From assembly GCF_901000735.1 (NCBI RefSeq), contig NC_081551.1, positions 14,754,906-14,818,905 on the forward strand: DNA of 64,000 bases, written 5' to 3'. Made by a program: the position numbers and the translations under genes. This stretch comes from Corylus avellana. Taxonomy: Eukaryota; Streptophyta; Magnoliopsida; Fagales; Betulaceae. Numbering within the stretch: the stretch's first letter is position 1; each line of letters starts with the position of its first letter. Positions 33,835 through 47,990 of this stretch are shown here, one piece after another. Under the pieces are notes generated by a model. It saw nothing but the letters and a program-made list of their open reading frames with translations. It was not told the DNA's origin and searched no databases.

Positions 33835-36800
33835 ATGTCGTCGGAGATCGAGGTCGTTGACGAGGTCCAGTCCCGCGACCACGAATCGGCTTCGCCTTCT
33901 GCCGGCGGCGTCGGGGCCGACGGTGTTGGGGAGGAGATTCTGCGCAATGATGTGTACACGGCGGCGGCGTACGGGGATTTGGAGAAGCTTCATAGATTGG
34001 TGGAGTGCGAGGGTTGCTCCGTGTCCGAGCCCGACGGCCTCGGCTACTACGCGCTACAGTGGGCTGCGCTCAACAATCGCACTGCCGCTGCTCAGTATAT
34101 CATCGAGGTTGCGATGCAATGCTCTTTTGGTTCTTTAGTGTTGAAATGGGTCTGCGTAGTATTTGGTTGAGCTTTGCTTGGTATATGATTGAGTAGTGGG
34201 TTTGTTTGGTGCGATTATTGAGGTCTTGTGTTCTTTTGGTTGGTTGATGGGTTTTTTAAATTGGGTCTTTCTGTGTATGGGTCATTGGTGTATGGGGTCA
34301 TATTTGATTAGATTTAGTGTATTGCTGATGTTGTGTGTGTTTTTTCTGTGATGGGTTTATTACAGTTGGCTTGCTTTTCATATAATTGAGGTGTTTTGTT
34401 AAACTGTTAATTGCTTTTTGGTTGGGTTTCTGAGAATTCATATGTTTTGGTTACTGGATGGGTTAATGAATTGGCTTTGGGTTATTGGATGCTCAATTTT
34501 TCAGCTGATGAGAGATGTGAGGAACTCAAGGGAAATAAATGGAAGAGAATTTGGGGTCAATGTTTTGTGTCTTTTGGTTAACAGAGTCAACTTTGCTTGG
34601 TTTTTGTTCCCCCTTTGTAGTTTTGGAAAAAGAAAGCAGCTGACTCTGTTAAGTTATTGCATAAGATTTTGTTATCTTTTGTTTTAATTTCAGCAATCAT
34701 GTAATTAGCTAATTAGCTATTTTCTTAATTGCCAGCATGGAGGAGATGTAAATGCAACTGATCATACTGGGCAAACAGCATTACATTGGAGTGCGGTTAG
34801 GGGTGCAATCCAAGTTGCAGAGCTTTTACTACAAGAGGGTTCACGGGTGAATGCCACTGATACGAATGGCTATCAGGTTGGTTTTATATTCTTTCTTTAG
34901 ACTTTAACATTTCTTCTTCTTTGTTTAAGATATCAATATGTTTTTCTTTTTTAACAGATTTTAAAGTGAAACTCTGACATATGAATTTCATTATTCATGC
35001 AAATGAAATGTTAGTTCTTTTTTTTTTTTTACGAGATATTTAACTATGCAAAATTGAAACCTGATTTGCAGCAAGACATTTTCGTGCAGAGAAAAGTCAA
35101 AATTTCTGGCTTTATTATTTTTTTCCCCACACTCATACTAGTTACAAAAAAAAAGAGGCCATGTCTAGAGAATAGATGGATGTAGAAGGAAGAACTGCAA
35201 ATTTGTTATCTTAAATGCAGCCTGTCATGTTTGCATTAGAACTTATCATGCTAGTATTTGGGTTGCAAGATGACGGTAATGGAATTAAAAGCTTTTTTTC
35301 TTCTTCAATAACCCATACCAATGGATGGCTATCCCTGATTGTTTTCATTTTTCTAGTTTTCGTGATTTTCTTTATCTTTTTTCTTTTATTGATTAGGTTT
35401 TTTCTTGAATACTCCCTTACTTATTAAAAAAAACTTATCATGCTAGTATTTGATAATTAGGATTTGGACCCCGCATTTGATGGAATCCATCTTAGTTGAT
35501 AAAGTTTATAGATTCTGATTTTATGAGTTCAGAAATTTGTTCTAATCATGTTCTTTGGATAGTGGAAAAGTTTCCATACTCTTCAAAGAAGAATGTGAAA
35601 ATTGGATGGAAGCTACTCATTAACAGGAAATCATTACCATTTAGATCTACCAAACAGGGTCCATCAAATGGTGGATTCAAATCCTTATACTAAACTGGTA
35701 GGATGTCTAGTTTTTGTTAAAGTTTACTTTTAAATGTAAGAAATCTTATGTAAGCTGATCATTCACGCCATGCTAAAAGGCCACGATTTTCTATATTTTG
35801 TGATAAGTTGTCTTATTTCTGGTTCATTACTTTGGGCAATGAGGAATTTGGTGTAACCTAGAGGATTGGTGTGACACCCTAGAATTTTAGTGGGTGGATG
35901 GATTGCCTACTTTGAGTGGGTGTATTATAAAGGTGCTCATGGGTACTAAGTCTCACATTGGTTTCTTTTTTTTGATAGGTAATCAACAAATATTATTAAA
36001 AGTGTAAGGCTTCCCTAAGTACATAGGAAGTATACAAAAGGAACACCAAGAAAGCAAAACAAAAAGAACAAAGATAACCCAGCCAAGGACACCCGCAAAA
36101 ACCTGCAAAAGCCCAAAAGAAAGGAACTACTAAGAGACCCTCAAGTCCCCTAGAAATACAAGAAGACACCCACAAACTGACACCTGCACAACAGTCCTGG
36201 GCTTCATCAAAAGAACACTGAAAGAACCCTTACCTTTTCCTTGGCTAGAACAGTCACCTCTAGCATCAAATTTTATATTACTCTCTAAGTTTTTAAGCTC
36301 ACTTCTTCCTTTCGGTTTAGAAGGAGAAACCAAAACCTCATGACGTTGTTCCTCTTCAAGAACTGTCAAAAGATACAAAAGATTTTCTCATTACCCCCAC
36401 ATGAGATCCTCAGAATGGGAAGGATCTCCTTCGAACATTGCACGACCTCGAAGTAGCCGAAATCACCCACCTCTCCATTCGTAGCATCACCTGCCTTATC
36501 CAACCCTAACTCTCCCTCTTGCTGATTAATGATCACCGTTCGAAGTCTCACCCAAATCTGAAAACTCGGTTAGAGGAGAGGTGGCTATGTCAACCACCGA
36601 CGGATCAAGGATAAAAGGCAGCGGATAAATGCCACCATGTGGGAGGGGAGGCCACAATATAAACCTAGCTGGAGCCAGCCCATCAAACCGAAAGAAACAC
36701 AAAGAAGAAAATGGATGCTGAAAGTAGTATGATAGCATACCTGGCAAAATCTGGGGAAGTACCCTGCTATGGTCATTAACACTGGTCTTGGCGGGAGTAG

Positions 36801-39800
36801 AAAGTGACCTCCGGCGTCATTAGACAACTTCGACCTCGTTAGAACAAATCCAACATGCCAGAGCACATCAGACGTGATCACTAGGACCAAAACATCCTTT
36901 GATGTGACCTCCTGCGAGCCATTAGGCTTGTCAAAAATAGCCCAGAAAACCTGGCACTAACATCCCTTTAAGGCGTGCTATGGCCGCCAACCAAAGGTAG
37001 AATACTAGGCGGGGTACTGAAACCCAACAAACTCTCTCCCACAAGTAGACCAACATCCATCTTCGAGTCATTGGACTTATGATTATAAAATGTCAAGGGC
37101 TTAGGTGAGTTATGTGGGAGTCCTTGATTAGTTGACGGGTTTAGGGTAACCAAATCTACCGGCGAACACGGCCTCAGCAAAGGCTGGATATGACCATTGG
37201 CAAAATTTGACAGCTTCGGAGCAAACCCTTCATACCGGAAAACACCAGACTTGGTTCCCAAGTCCTGAGAAGCTCGCCTGTCTGTCATCTCCTCTAGCGG
37301 CACCTCTGAAGGGTTGTCAAACCATGCGAGAGGACTCAGGCCACCACAACCCGCATTCGAGCCCTCTATGGACCCAAGGCCCTTGTCTACGCCCATAAAG
37401 GCACCCCTCTTAGAATTGGGTTTCCGCACCTAGACTTGGCCAAGCCCAGCCCAGCCCACAAATTGCAGCCCTTCTTATGTTTATGACCAGATGCGGACTT
37501 CTGGGAACCAAAAAAGGAACGGTCCTTGGGGCCCAACCCAAAAACCTTCAACCCTTTGTATACACGCACAAGGACCCGGTCAACTTCCCCTTTGATTTGT
37601 TCAAGCTCTTTCCATGACCAAAGCAGCTCAAAATTCATCTTCTTTCCAGCATGCAGAGACGCGTCAACCACTGAATCACGCAACGATGAAATAGCTGAAC
37701 CTTGAGTTCTGGAACCTCGAGCACTGGGATCAACAAGTTGCTTCCCAACGCGTTCTGGAACCGTCAATGCGTTAACTTTTTCAGCCTAGTTCTAGTCCAA
37801 TGGACCAACAAGTTGCTTCCCCGAATCTAAACACATCACCGCCGATCGCACCACCTCGGTTTCCTCAGGAACATCTCAATTCCCAGTGAAACATGAGAAT
37901 TTTGATTATTCATTTGCATATTCATTGGCTTAAGTTTCTTTATATGTTAAATTTTCCTTTTCTTGATTATTATTAATATTATTTTGGTTATGTGCTGTCA
38001 AGGACTCTTAGGATGAGTTTGATATGTAACAAAAATTGGATGAGTCAATAACTCAATCTGTTTTTTCTTGTAATATAAGTTTGAGTTATATTTGAGGTTC
38101 ACATTCAATTACTTTTAACTGGTATATGTTTGGCCTGCGAAATTTCTGGACAGCATATATCAATTCTGATCTTAATGTTTGCTTGATTGCAGACAACACA
38201 TGTTGCAGCTCAATATGGTCAGACAGCTTTCCTCTATCACATAGCTTCAAAGTGGAATGCCGACCCTGATGTTCCAGATAATGATGGAAGAAGTCCTTTA
38301 CACTGGTACTTGAGAATTTTTGCTGCAACCTCTTTTCTTCGCTGAAAGTTAAAATGTTTGAATGTTGTGCTCCACTTTTTAGTCACATTTATGTGATGGT
38401 TCACGTAAGTTTGTGAATTAGATATCTAAGCATGCATCTTAAAATATAGGTTACCCACGATTACAGGTTACAACTGGATTCTCCTGTTTTTTTACTATTG
38501 TCAATATGTCAGATTCAAATAATTTTTTCTTTCTTTTCCTTTCCATGAGTTTTCACATGACAGGTGATCATTTTCAACAGAAACCTGCTTTATATGATCA
38601 TAACCTTATTTTATCTACTTATCAAAAAAAAAACCTTATTTTATCTCACATCATTATCTTCTTTCTTCAATGTAACCCACTAAGTTTCTTATGTTGCTTT
38701 TACTCCATGTGAAATATGTTTTCTTAATACTGTCATGTGAATGGGCTTTCATGTACAAGACACATGGACAGCACAGTTGATAAGTTTGCCTTATGGTCTT
38801 TCACCTTCATTCGTAGGCTTGCTTAATCATATTAAATATTTCCTGTGGTAGAAGATATTTGTATCTTCTTGCTTATTTAGATTTATTTATTTTCTTGGGA
38901 GAATTTTAGGGCTGCTTATAAAGGTTTTGCCGACTGTATTCGTCTTCTTTTATTCCTGGATGCATATAGAGGTCGCCAGGATAAAGAGGGTAAGTTTTCA
39001 TGCTAAGTTCTGAAGTGATATGTTTCCAAATAGATAAAGAGCAAAATAAGCTTGTGCAAGTCAATCATTATACCTATTTCCTTGTTTTCTCTCTGTAATT
39101 TCAGGTTGCACTCCTCTCCATTGGGCCGCTATCAGGGGTAACTTAGAGGCATGCACAGTGTTAGTACAGGCTGGCAAGAAGGAAGACTTGATGGTGACTG
39201 ATAATACTGGACTTACGCCAGCGCAGCTTGCTTCTGATAAGAATCACAGACAAGTTGCTTTTTTCCTTGTAGGTTTTCCATAACCAAAAACACTTTTCAA
39301 TTGGTTAGTAATGTTGCTTTGACAAATAGATTCATTCTCAATACCTTTCTTACCTGAGTTGGGATTTCATTGTCATATCATTTTTAATGATGAGAACAAT
39401 ATTTTGGCACATTTTCTCTCTGATGCCCTTCTTGGTGCTTTTGTGTCTTGATATTGCATTAAAATATACCCAGAAAGCTAAACTGTATGTAATTTTTCAG
39501 CAAGAATCTACATTTCAGTTCATGAACCAGTGTATTTCAGCAACAAAATTTTCTATGATCTTTGCTTTTGTTTTCTGAATATTTTAATACTTTTATGGGT
39601 TTCTATACCATGTTTGTCCTATAAACACTAGGCCATAATTTGTTACACATCTTGAATTACTTTCTTTCTGAGCTGGTGTTTAGGGGAAGCTTTCTGCACT
39701 TGAAAATGTAAAATTAGTGGCTGCCCTTTCTATTTTTAAGAGAATGTTTATACCGCTATTAAACATCCAGAATGTCTGCATACGAATGTTCATATGTCAT

Positions 39801-42800
39801 GCACTGAATTAATCGTCCTATATGTTTGTATCCATCTTTCTTTTTTAGCATTGCAGACCATGGGCTTCTTGCCTTTTATATTTTGAAATCATTCAAAGAG
39901 CTCTAGATATGGACTGGGGCGTATAATATTTCCCATATTTCTAATTTTTCTGATTTTGTGGATTTTTGTGCTTCTTGGTTACTTCCCTCCACAATCTTAT
40001 AGTAAATTCACATTCAAAATAGAGGTGATCTCTACTCTCAATACAATTTCTGCAGAACACACATTTAGGGTCCCTTGTATATCCCCATTTCAACATCCTA
40101 TCTCTGGTAGCAAATCTATGATTGTTAACCAAGTATAAAAATCATGCTTTGGGATTGCACATAAGAACCAAACAATTTTCCACCATGCAACTACTGGTAA
40201 TTTGGATCTAATTGCGTCCCAAGTTTCATATGCATTGAACGTACCTGATCGAAAGGGCATCCAAGAAGGTTTATCAAAATCACCAATCTGGATAGAAGGA
40301 AGAAATCTCTGTATTGACGCTAAATCTTTTGATCTTGCAGGCATCCAAAACCACTGTTTATCAACTAAACACTAGAGAGTTTTGCATCCACATGACTTGT
40401 TGCATCATACACAACTCTATGCATCATACTAGCTTGCATTTACCTCTCCCAAAAGTTTACTATTTGCAAAGAAATCCTTTATAGCTTCAATCACGTCAAA
40501 CTGAATAATAGGCCAAACCTTCTTCTGAATAATAGGCCAAACCTTCTTAAAGAAATGCGTTGAAAGCCCATCCAGGGTTGAGGCTTTCTCACTTGCAATT
40601 GAAAAGGTAGCTTCTTTAATCTCCTTTGCAATAACCATTTATTGCATAGCTGCTGCTTGAGAGTGGGAAATCTGTGCTTGCACTATCTGATTAAACATAT
40701 TTTCTTCTTCCTGCCCAAACAGATGAGATTGATATCCAAGTAGATTCTGGTAGAACTCAACAGCTACCTACTTGATCCGATTAGGTTCCTCCACTTTAAC
40801 CCTGTTAGAATCCCAAAGGCATTTTTACTCATCAAAAAAAGAATCCCAAAGGCATTTAATAGTGTACTGAGCATTTCTAATTTTTACTAACCTATGGATA
40901 TAGGTTGTGTTCTGATCACCCAAAGTCAGCCATTTAACTCTTGAATTTTGCTTTTAGAATGACCCCTCTGCTTTACTTATTGAAACATACTCATTAAGGG
41001 CTTCCTTTCCTTTTAATATCAAATCTGCACACCCAGGATTTGCTGAAATTTAGTCTCTTACATGTTCTATGTTCTGATTAAAAAAAGAAGAAGCTTTATG
41101 TTCTGATGTATCTTATTTTGCAGGGAAATGCCCGAAGACTCCTTGACAAGCATTGTGATGGGAACAGCCGCTTTGGGAGAATTTCAAAATTAGGACTTGC
41201 GCCGGGACTTTGGTGTTTAATATTTGTTCTATTGGTGACCTATACTCATTCTGTCATCATGGGTATCTGCCTGAGCTTTGTGTAAAAAAAATAGAACTAT
41301 GTCTTTCTTGTAATGATCATGCTAACCATGGTTTGTTTCTTCACCTTGACTGCAGCATCAAACCTGCCAAAATTGACTGCAGGCTATGGTCTCTTTGCAT
41401 GGTTGGGTGTATTCCTAGCAAGTGCGGGACTCGTTATGTTGTATAGGTGTAGCAGGTATGTTATTGGTAGAAAGTGAAAGACTTGGATCTATGTATACTG
41501 GCTGCATCAGGTTGAATTTTATATCGGTGGTCAATGCTGGTTTCTTTTTTCCTTTTAGTTCCTCCATTCTTCACTTGACATCTATAAGTTCCTAATCTCA
41601 TTTATGCTTAGTTTTAGAACTTGATGGCTCTCTCAATTTATTTTCTTTTAAGTTTTCTTTCAGCCAATTGTGTTTTTTTGGGCCAATGAACATGACAATC
41701 ACTTGTCCATTGTCTCACTTTTTTCTTCTTCTTATGATTGGCATTATCTCTGTGATGGCAGCTGTCCATCACCATACTCAATGTTTCTTTTCAGTAATGG
41801 ATTTCTTTTCAGCATTAACTATAAAATGTTTCTGCACTTTTCAGTAATAATTACTGAAATTTCATGTCTATGCATGTATGAAAATTGACCATGTACCAAT
41901 ATGCATCTGCAGATATGTATATAACTCACGGTGATGTGCTGATAGAATGTGTACTTCTTGTTGCACATGTATGAAAACAGTTTAGACACAGGAAAGGGGC
42001 ACGGTTAATGTCATTTGATTTTTGGTTGATCTTTCTTTGTCCATTGCAGCAAGGATCCTGGTTACATCAGAATGAATGTGCATGATCCACAAAATATGAA
42101 AGACGATGTGCGTATGTTTTTCTTTTCCCCCTCATTCAGCCTCTTTCAGTTATATCTCTTACTGATTCAGTCACATTTATATCATTGCTAGTGCATCTTT
42201 GGCCCATAAATTTGATAAGTCTCTCTTTTGTTTTATTCTGGCATAGATTTTTTTTTTTTTATTTATTTATTTATTTTTTTAAATATCAGATGGGTTTCAC
42301 AATTGTTATTGAATATCATTTATAACTTATTCGTGGATGCTTTATTTTATATTTTGCTAGGAACCGTTGTTGAAGATAGAGATAAATAACCCTGCTTTGC
42401 TAGCTGGGAATTGGTCTCAGCTCTGTGCAACATGCAAGGTGAAATCTCCTGCTGACTTTCATAGCCACTGTGATACTGTTTAATTTGAGCATTTCCTAAC
42501 AAGATCTACCTTGTCACTGTCATTAGATTGTCAGGCCTCTCCGTGCAAAGCACTGTTCCACATGTGATCGTTGTGTTGAACAATTTGACCATCATTGCCC
42601 TTGGGTATCCAATTGCATTGGCAAGGTGACTTGACAATAGTTATTGAGTTCCGTGTTTGTCCTCTATTATCAGCTGATTTATTTTATTTTTATTGACACG
42701 CTAGTAATTTTCGTGGCGAAACTTGGCAGATTATAAGAAGATATTTTTTCTCATTTCCTTGGCTATTCTGAAATATGTTGAATGGTCAAGGATGATATCA

Positions 42801-45450
42801 TGAATGGTTATTTCTGATCAGCATCATTAGGTCGATTTATGACAGGAGATCTCTTGGGTTGGAATACTGTCACATCTCACTGCCAAATGTGATACTTACA
42901 AGAATGATAAAGATTTTGTTATAATCTTAGTATTGTGCTTTTGATTATCAGAATTCAGAATTATTTTCCCTTTTGGGGGTGTAGTTGTCCTTATCGATGT
43001 ATAGTCTGATTCATTATTTATCAATTTCTGTTTCCAGAAAAACAAATGGGACTTCTTTGCGTTCCTCGTTCTAGAAGTTTTGGCGATGTTGATAACTGGC
43101 GCAGTTGCTCTTACAAGTATGTGTATAGTTTGGTATCTGACTTCAACTTTACGTTTTCCAGACTCTTTTGTGGTCGAATCTGCTGAAAGAAAATAATTTG
43201 ATGCATGTAGGACTTCTGACCGATCCACTTGCTCCACCTTCTTTTGGAGCATGGATCAACCATGCCAGTACTCATCATGTTGGTGCTATATCATTTCTGA
43301 TTGTGGAGTTTCTCCTCTTCTTTGGTGTGGCAGTTTTGACATTAGTACAAGCTTCTCAGGTATGTATATAGGATCTGCTTTCTGTTTGCCAATGCTGGGA
43401 CAGGCTGTAGCAAATTGCCAATTAGCTCTGGTTCAAATCACACTCAACTGGCATTTCTGCAACAAACAGACCCCCTCCCCCCCATCCTTCTTCCCTCCCT
43501 CTTTTTTGGCTTAAGGTGTGATACAACTTAAGGTGACATTTTCATTATGTTTAAGTCAAGTGGCAGTAGCTGGGAAACTTTTCACTATTTTATATATCTT
43601 GAACTTTTTTGAAAGTGTGTGACAAGTCTGCATGTGAGATGTCCAGCATCTGATGTTCGTACAACAGTATCTACAAGAAATGATATATTCTGTTAAAGAC
43701 AATCCTTCATGTAAATTGCTTTGAATGGGTAAATCAATCATTTGTCCTTGTGGATCTGACATTATTGATGTACTTGAGATGCATTTCCTCTAGCTTCCGA
43801 TAAACACATTATATGTACTGGATTAAAAAGGCCAGTCATCCTAAAATTAGGATTCATTTTTTGTTGCAAGTATTCATTTGCACGGGTGGAACTAGAACTT
43901 CTAGTTTGGGGGAGCAAAACTTTAAAAAAATAATATATATATATTTTTTTTGGGGGGGTGTGGGGGTAATCAATTTTAAAGGTCTATATATATGTTTTTA
44001 AATTTTTTTTTACGTTTTTTGGGGACCACCTTATGGCTTGGGGGGCTTGTAGCATACCATATCTCAATGGATTGTCCTAATTTTTCTACTGCGTGTACAT
44101 TTCCATAATGATGGTGTTTTTCCAAGCCTAAACTTTGTTGTTCCGCATCTTGGACTAACCATCCCTTAGAATTGTTAAACTAGAAAAAGAACAAAAAATT
44201 TATTTTGGAGTGTTCTGGGATGACTGGTATAGAATTGTGATCCTGTGTTCAGTGAATCTTTATGTTGTTTCTTGCTGATCTACTGGAGATTGTCAGTATT
44301 TAACCTTCTTAGTAGTAAACTTTTCATGGTTAACCGATAAAAAAGAAAAAAAAATCTCCCTTCAAGTCATTCCGGGTTTTGTAGTTTCCCTACTATTGTT
44401 TTATCAGCTCTCTTTTATAGGATTTGTCTTGATGGTTTTGTTTTATGTTTGGCATGTAGTACTTTTCTTAATTCCATTGTGGGAGTAGGGTTCTGGGGAA
44501 TGGTTTTTGTGGTTATACTGTTTGATTTTTCAGTGAGAAGTTATTCTTTATAATGAGCAAAGCTCCAGAGAGTGAATCGATGGACGGATGAATCAGTGAT
44601 ACTCTTAATTGTTGACTGTTGTTGCTAATGATCTAGTTCTTTTGTGGACCGAAGCAGTGAGAATATCTTGTGTATGTGTAAAAGTAACTTTGTCAATTAA
44701 AAGAAGGCAGCTTGGAGACGGAAATGCTTCATAAGGCATGAGATCAACATAGAAAACAAACACCAAAGAAAGGAGCCTTTCCTCTTAGAAACAACCCAAG
44801 AATATTCTTCTTCACTCAAAACTAAAGAGGCCATTTCTCTTAGTTTCCTTACAATTTTTGTTTGTCTGATGTGAACCTCATTGTATCTGGTAAAAGATCA
44901 TGAAATCTTTCTGTCTTGGAAAAGTAGATCATGTTGTACTTAAATAGATGTAATATGCCCCTCTGTTTTGTAAACTGTTAGCATTGAACCCTTTCTTTTC
45001 TTGCTGCAGATATCACGCAACATTACAACAAACGAAATGGCAAATGCGTTGCGGTATAGCTACCTTAGGGGCCCCGGTGGTCGGTTCAGAAACCCCTATG
45101 ATCACGGGATCAGGAAGAACTGTTCAGATTTCTTGATCAATGGCTACAATGAAGATGTGGAGTATATGCAAGAATCATCTCATTCTGAGGGGATTGGAAT
45201 GGTGCACATGACAAGGAATTCCAACTTACAAAATGGGGATGCCCATTCTCATCAAACTAATGGCAATGGCCATGGCCATGTTGTCATCAATGTAAATTCT
45301 AACAACGCCAAAACCCATCACGGCCATGTTCATTCTTCTCACTGCAGCCACAGTAACCATGGAAAAACTAAAACTGATGGCATCCCCTTGGGCTTGGGTC
45401 TTGGTCTTGGTCTTGGACGGAGCACTACACGCACTGTTACAGCCTCCTGA
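33835..45450 (+). CDS. TIP1: Ankyrin-repeat DHHC protein S-acyltransferase, TIP1 orthologue
   Basis: Thirteen GT-AG exons join in frame: 33835-34107, 34736-34876, 38193-38305, 38910-38989, 39105-39268, 41124-41262, 41356-41455, 42050-42107, 42361-42438, 42527-42625, 43038-43116, 43211-43359, 45010-45450. The product is 637 aa, close to Arabidopsis TIP1 (about 620). It transfers palmitate to cysteines of membrane-associated proteins at endomembranes; Arabidopsis TIP1 is needed for cell expansion and root-hair tip growth. Ankyrin repeats span about 45-255. Transmembrane segments lie at about 284-304, 313-333, 420-441 and 465-487. The cytosolic Cys-rich domain has [13 protein letters not shown] and the catalytic DHHC at 403-406. 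The TTxE motif (TTNE) is at 497-500. The tail is His-rich, then GLGLGLGLG. No defect seen. Introns 2 and 5 are swollen by antisense LINE relics. Confidence 0.96.
35966..37910 (-). mobile_element. Antisense non-LTR retroelement relic in TIP1 intron 2
   Basis: The + strand begins with a T run (35966-35973) followed by gataggtaatcaacaaat, the appearance of an inverted poly-A tail. On the minus strand, broken frames at 37767-37387, 37429-36968, 36747-36526 and 36551-36130 read as a Pro/Gly-rich ORF1-like linker ([30 protein letters not shown]), typical of LINE ORF1 C-termini. I see no reverse transcriptase. cattgg occurs on both sides (35957 and about 37923), a weak TSD candidate. The family call is an inference from composition and the tail. 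Confidence 0.55.
39930..41060 (-). mobile_element. Antisense LINE ORF2 relic in TIP1 intron 5
   Basis: Read on the minus strand from about 41060: a linker with VEEPNRIK and YQSHLFG, then [18 protein letters not shown] (RT N-terminus, where APGPDG is usual), then a jump to the zinc-binding region ([38 protein letters not shown]) ending near 39941. The catalytic RT core is deleted. Stops are present in most segments. It lies opposite to the host gene. Confidence 0.75.
43879..44056. mobile_element. Truncated hAT-type MITE in TIP1 intron 12
   Basis: Starts cacgggtggaactagaac, similar to the left end of the MITE at 31709 (cagggatggagctagg), followed by G-rich and A/T-rich blocks in the same order. 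The expected right terminus is not recognisable. Confidence 0.4.
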
Positions 45451-46340
45451 TGTTAATGGCATGTCTCTTTCCCTTCGTAGCTGAATTTGTGTTTGTATTA
45501 TACGCATACACATGATCTAGATTCTGTAATTCAATTTATTTTTGCTCTTTTTACCCCTCTTACTATATAGCTTACTTAATTCGTGCATAATTTTTTGTTA
45601 CCATAAATGATTTTGGAAGCTGTATGTCAATTTTACTTCACTGGCCTTTTGAAGGCATCTGAGTATGATGGGTTGCTATACTTGATGTTGAGATTTGGTA
45701 CCTGCTTGCTTGTATGTAGTTATGAAGTCATTTTCGTTGGTGACAGCCGTTTATCTATTTTCATAAAGAAAAACACTTGGACATGCAAATTTTCATGCAA
45801 ATTTTTGACACGTGTTAGCATTTGAATGGAGGGTATGAGTGGGTTTCAAATGCTCACAATTTTTTGCTCAAATCAGATGCAAACACGTGTCAAGTAAAAT
45901 TGTAAAAGAGTTATACGACTAACATTACTCTTTCTTAAATCAAGATAATGAGGGCACTGAATTGTGATTAACTAACATAAGCTCAACATTTTGAAACTAT
46001 TGGTATAGGCCACTTGCAAAGTTTTATCTTTGCACGATATGATTTGTATAATTCTTTAGAGAGACTTATGTTTCAATAAGCTATCCAGGTATTTATTTAT
46101 TTATTTTTATTTATTTATTTTTTAATTTATTTATTTTGAGATGAATCCTAGTATCTATCTATCTGTTTTTTTTTTTTTTTGATCCTAGTATCTATCTTAT
46201 TGTATCTAAATGTTTGAAAAATGGATAGAACTAGCTAGTCTATTAAATCTGTCATGTATTATTTAAACATGTGAAGAGTATATGCTTTCTTAATATGATT
46301 AACAAAGGCATTCCATCGGTAACACTTCTTTTTAATTTGA
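45451..46340. other. TIP1 3' UTR and intergenic DNA
   Basis: The 3' UTR probably extends some 100-200 bases past the stop, with T-rich and poly-A-signal-like sequence. Further on there are (ATTT)n microsatellites near 46090-46135. No other gene. Confidence 0.5.
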
Positions 46341-47990
46341 TTAAAGTTAGGAATAAATGTTTCCCATTTGGGCCTAGTGACCCGAAGGCCTATGGCCCAT
46401 CCATAAGGCCACGTTCCAAATTCCAATTAGCAGGCTTCATAGTTAATAGAGATCCGGCCTAGAAGAACCAACAGTGAGTATTGCTGTGGCCTGATTGATC
46501 ATGGACTAACTCCTAAGAACATACTTCCTGGGAGTATCAAACCCTTCGCTTCCCAGGGATCACTTATTGTTACAAACAAGACATCTTTGGTTATCCAAAT
46601 TCTCAGCGTTCAGTGAATGACTTCCACTGGGTTAGAGACTCTTATCACCATTATCCAATATCACAAGGATAATATTAGAGCTCGTATGCAATTGCTATTC
46701 CCAATTCAAATCAAGCTACATGGATAATACCAAAAAGAGGGGATCAAATTACAAGACTTGGATAAGATCATCACGAAGCAGAGATAATATCAAAGAGGGA
46801 GTTCTAATCCGGTAAAACCTGTTAGCCTATTTATAGGCCAGAACCCAGGTATTAAAATCATGCTTAATTATTGTAGAGCTTACACTATATTCTCAGAGAT
46901 CTTACTTGAGCATCGGAGGTAGATCACGCTCAACACCGAGTCACACTGTACCAGAAACTGTTCTAATAGTTTGGCGCCGTTTGTGGGAACGAGTATTTCG
47001 TTTCTCACTAAAAAATATCTAGTATGGTAATCAAAACGCCCTTCGGCAACCAAGGCAAAGCAAAGGTGCAGCAGAACAATGACGTTCAATCAAACCTACA
47101 AAACCATGCTTTGGAGAATGAAGAAGAAGTGCTCCCACCTCCTTAGGGGCCGCACAACCAAAAGATTGCAGAGCAGATTTGGATAGCTGCGTTATAAGAC
47201 CAAGTAGTAGCCCTGACTTGGTGGAATGACGAGATATTGGAATGAATGATGGGCCTTTCAGATTCTGGAAGTCCACCCAATTCGAAGGTCAATCTGGAGG
47301 ATGAGTAAAGTCAGACAAAGGGTGCCGAACACGAGGAGCGGAAGGAATGAGGTAATCGAGAAGAACAACCTCGGATAAGCAATCACCTAGAGGAGAAAAA
47401 GCGTGAGGAAAAGCCCCCACCAAACAAGCACAAAAAGGAGCGGAAACCGCGAAGGGAATCAATGGGGTTGATAAAATCATGAAGGACTTGGAGAAAAAGC
47501 TGGAATAGAAGTTTGCAGAGATGGATTGCAAAGATGAAGAAAGAAAGTCCACAACGATTGATAGATTGTTGATGGGCATCGCATCTCCCTTTACCAAACG
47601 GGCGTCAAGCTTCAAGCTACCTTAAAAGTTCAAACCGCCTCAGATGCTGAGTTTCGTGGGGACGGGAGATCCCATCGAACATTTGGAGAACTTCTAGACC
47701 CACCTAGATTTCTACAACACCCTGGATAAAGTAGCATGCCATGCTTTCCCCCTCACCCTTTCGGGAAGTGCTCAGGATTGGTTCCGAAAACTATCCCCAA
47801 ATTCCATTGACAAATTTGAAGATTTGAGTAAGAAGTTCTTGGCCCAATTCTTGGCCACTCGAGTAAGAAAAAAGCCGTCGCGTCATCTGCTCAGCCTAGG
47901 GACGGTGAATCCCTTAAGGAATTCCTTATCCGGTTTGTTGGGTCACAGATCAAACTCTTAAAAGCCCTACAAGACTTGGGCCCAAACTAA
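46341..47990 (+). mobile_element. Truncated Tat-type Ty3/gypsy relic (LTR end, PBS, gag)
   Basis: An LTR-like stretch ends just before a primer-site sequence (tttggcgccgtttgtgggaa, about 46970), then a gag starting near 47023 (MVIKTPFGNQGKA). The gag core is recognisable at about 47640-47890 (GDPIEHLENF, ACHAFPLTLSGSAQDWFRKL, SPNSIDKFEDLSKKFLAQFL), the Retrotrans_gag domain that forms the particle. There are many stops and frame changes, and the sequence ends near 47990 where the next element's LTR begins. The LTR's left end is not defined. Confidence 0.7.

Noticed and set aside
33857..34196. Alternative open frames over TIP1 exon 1 and intron 1
   Set aside because: They arise from GC-rich coding sequence read out of frame; only the frame starting at 33835 matches TIP1.
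35871..35965. tgtgacaccctagaat stretch as a second Cassandra/TRIM LTR
   Set aside because: Only the start resembles an LTR; I found no matching second copy, PBS or 5S-like core.
45226..45513. Minus-strand open frame at the TIP1 3' end
   Set aside because: It mirrors the His/Gly-rich repeat coding of the last TIP1 exon.
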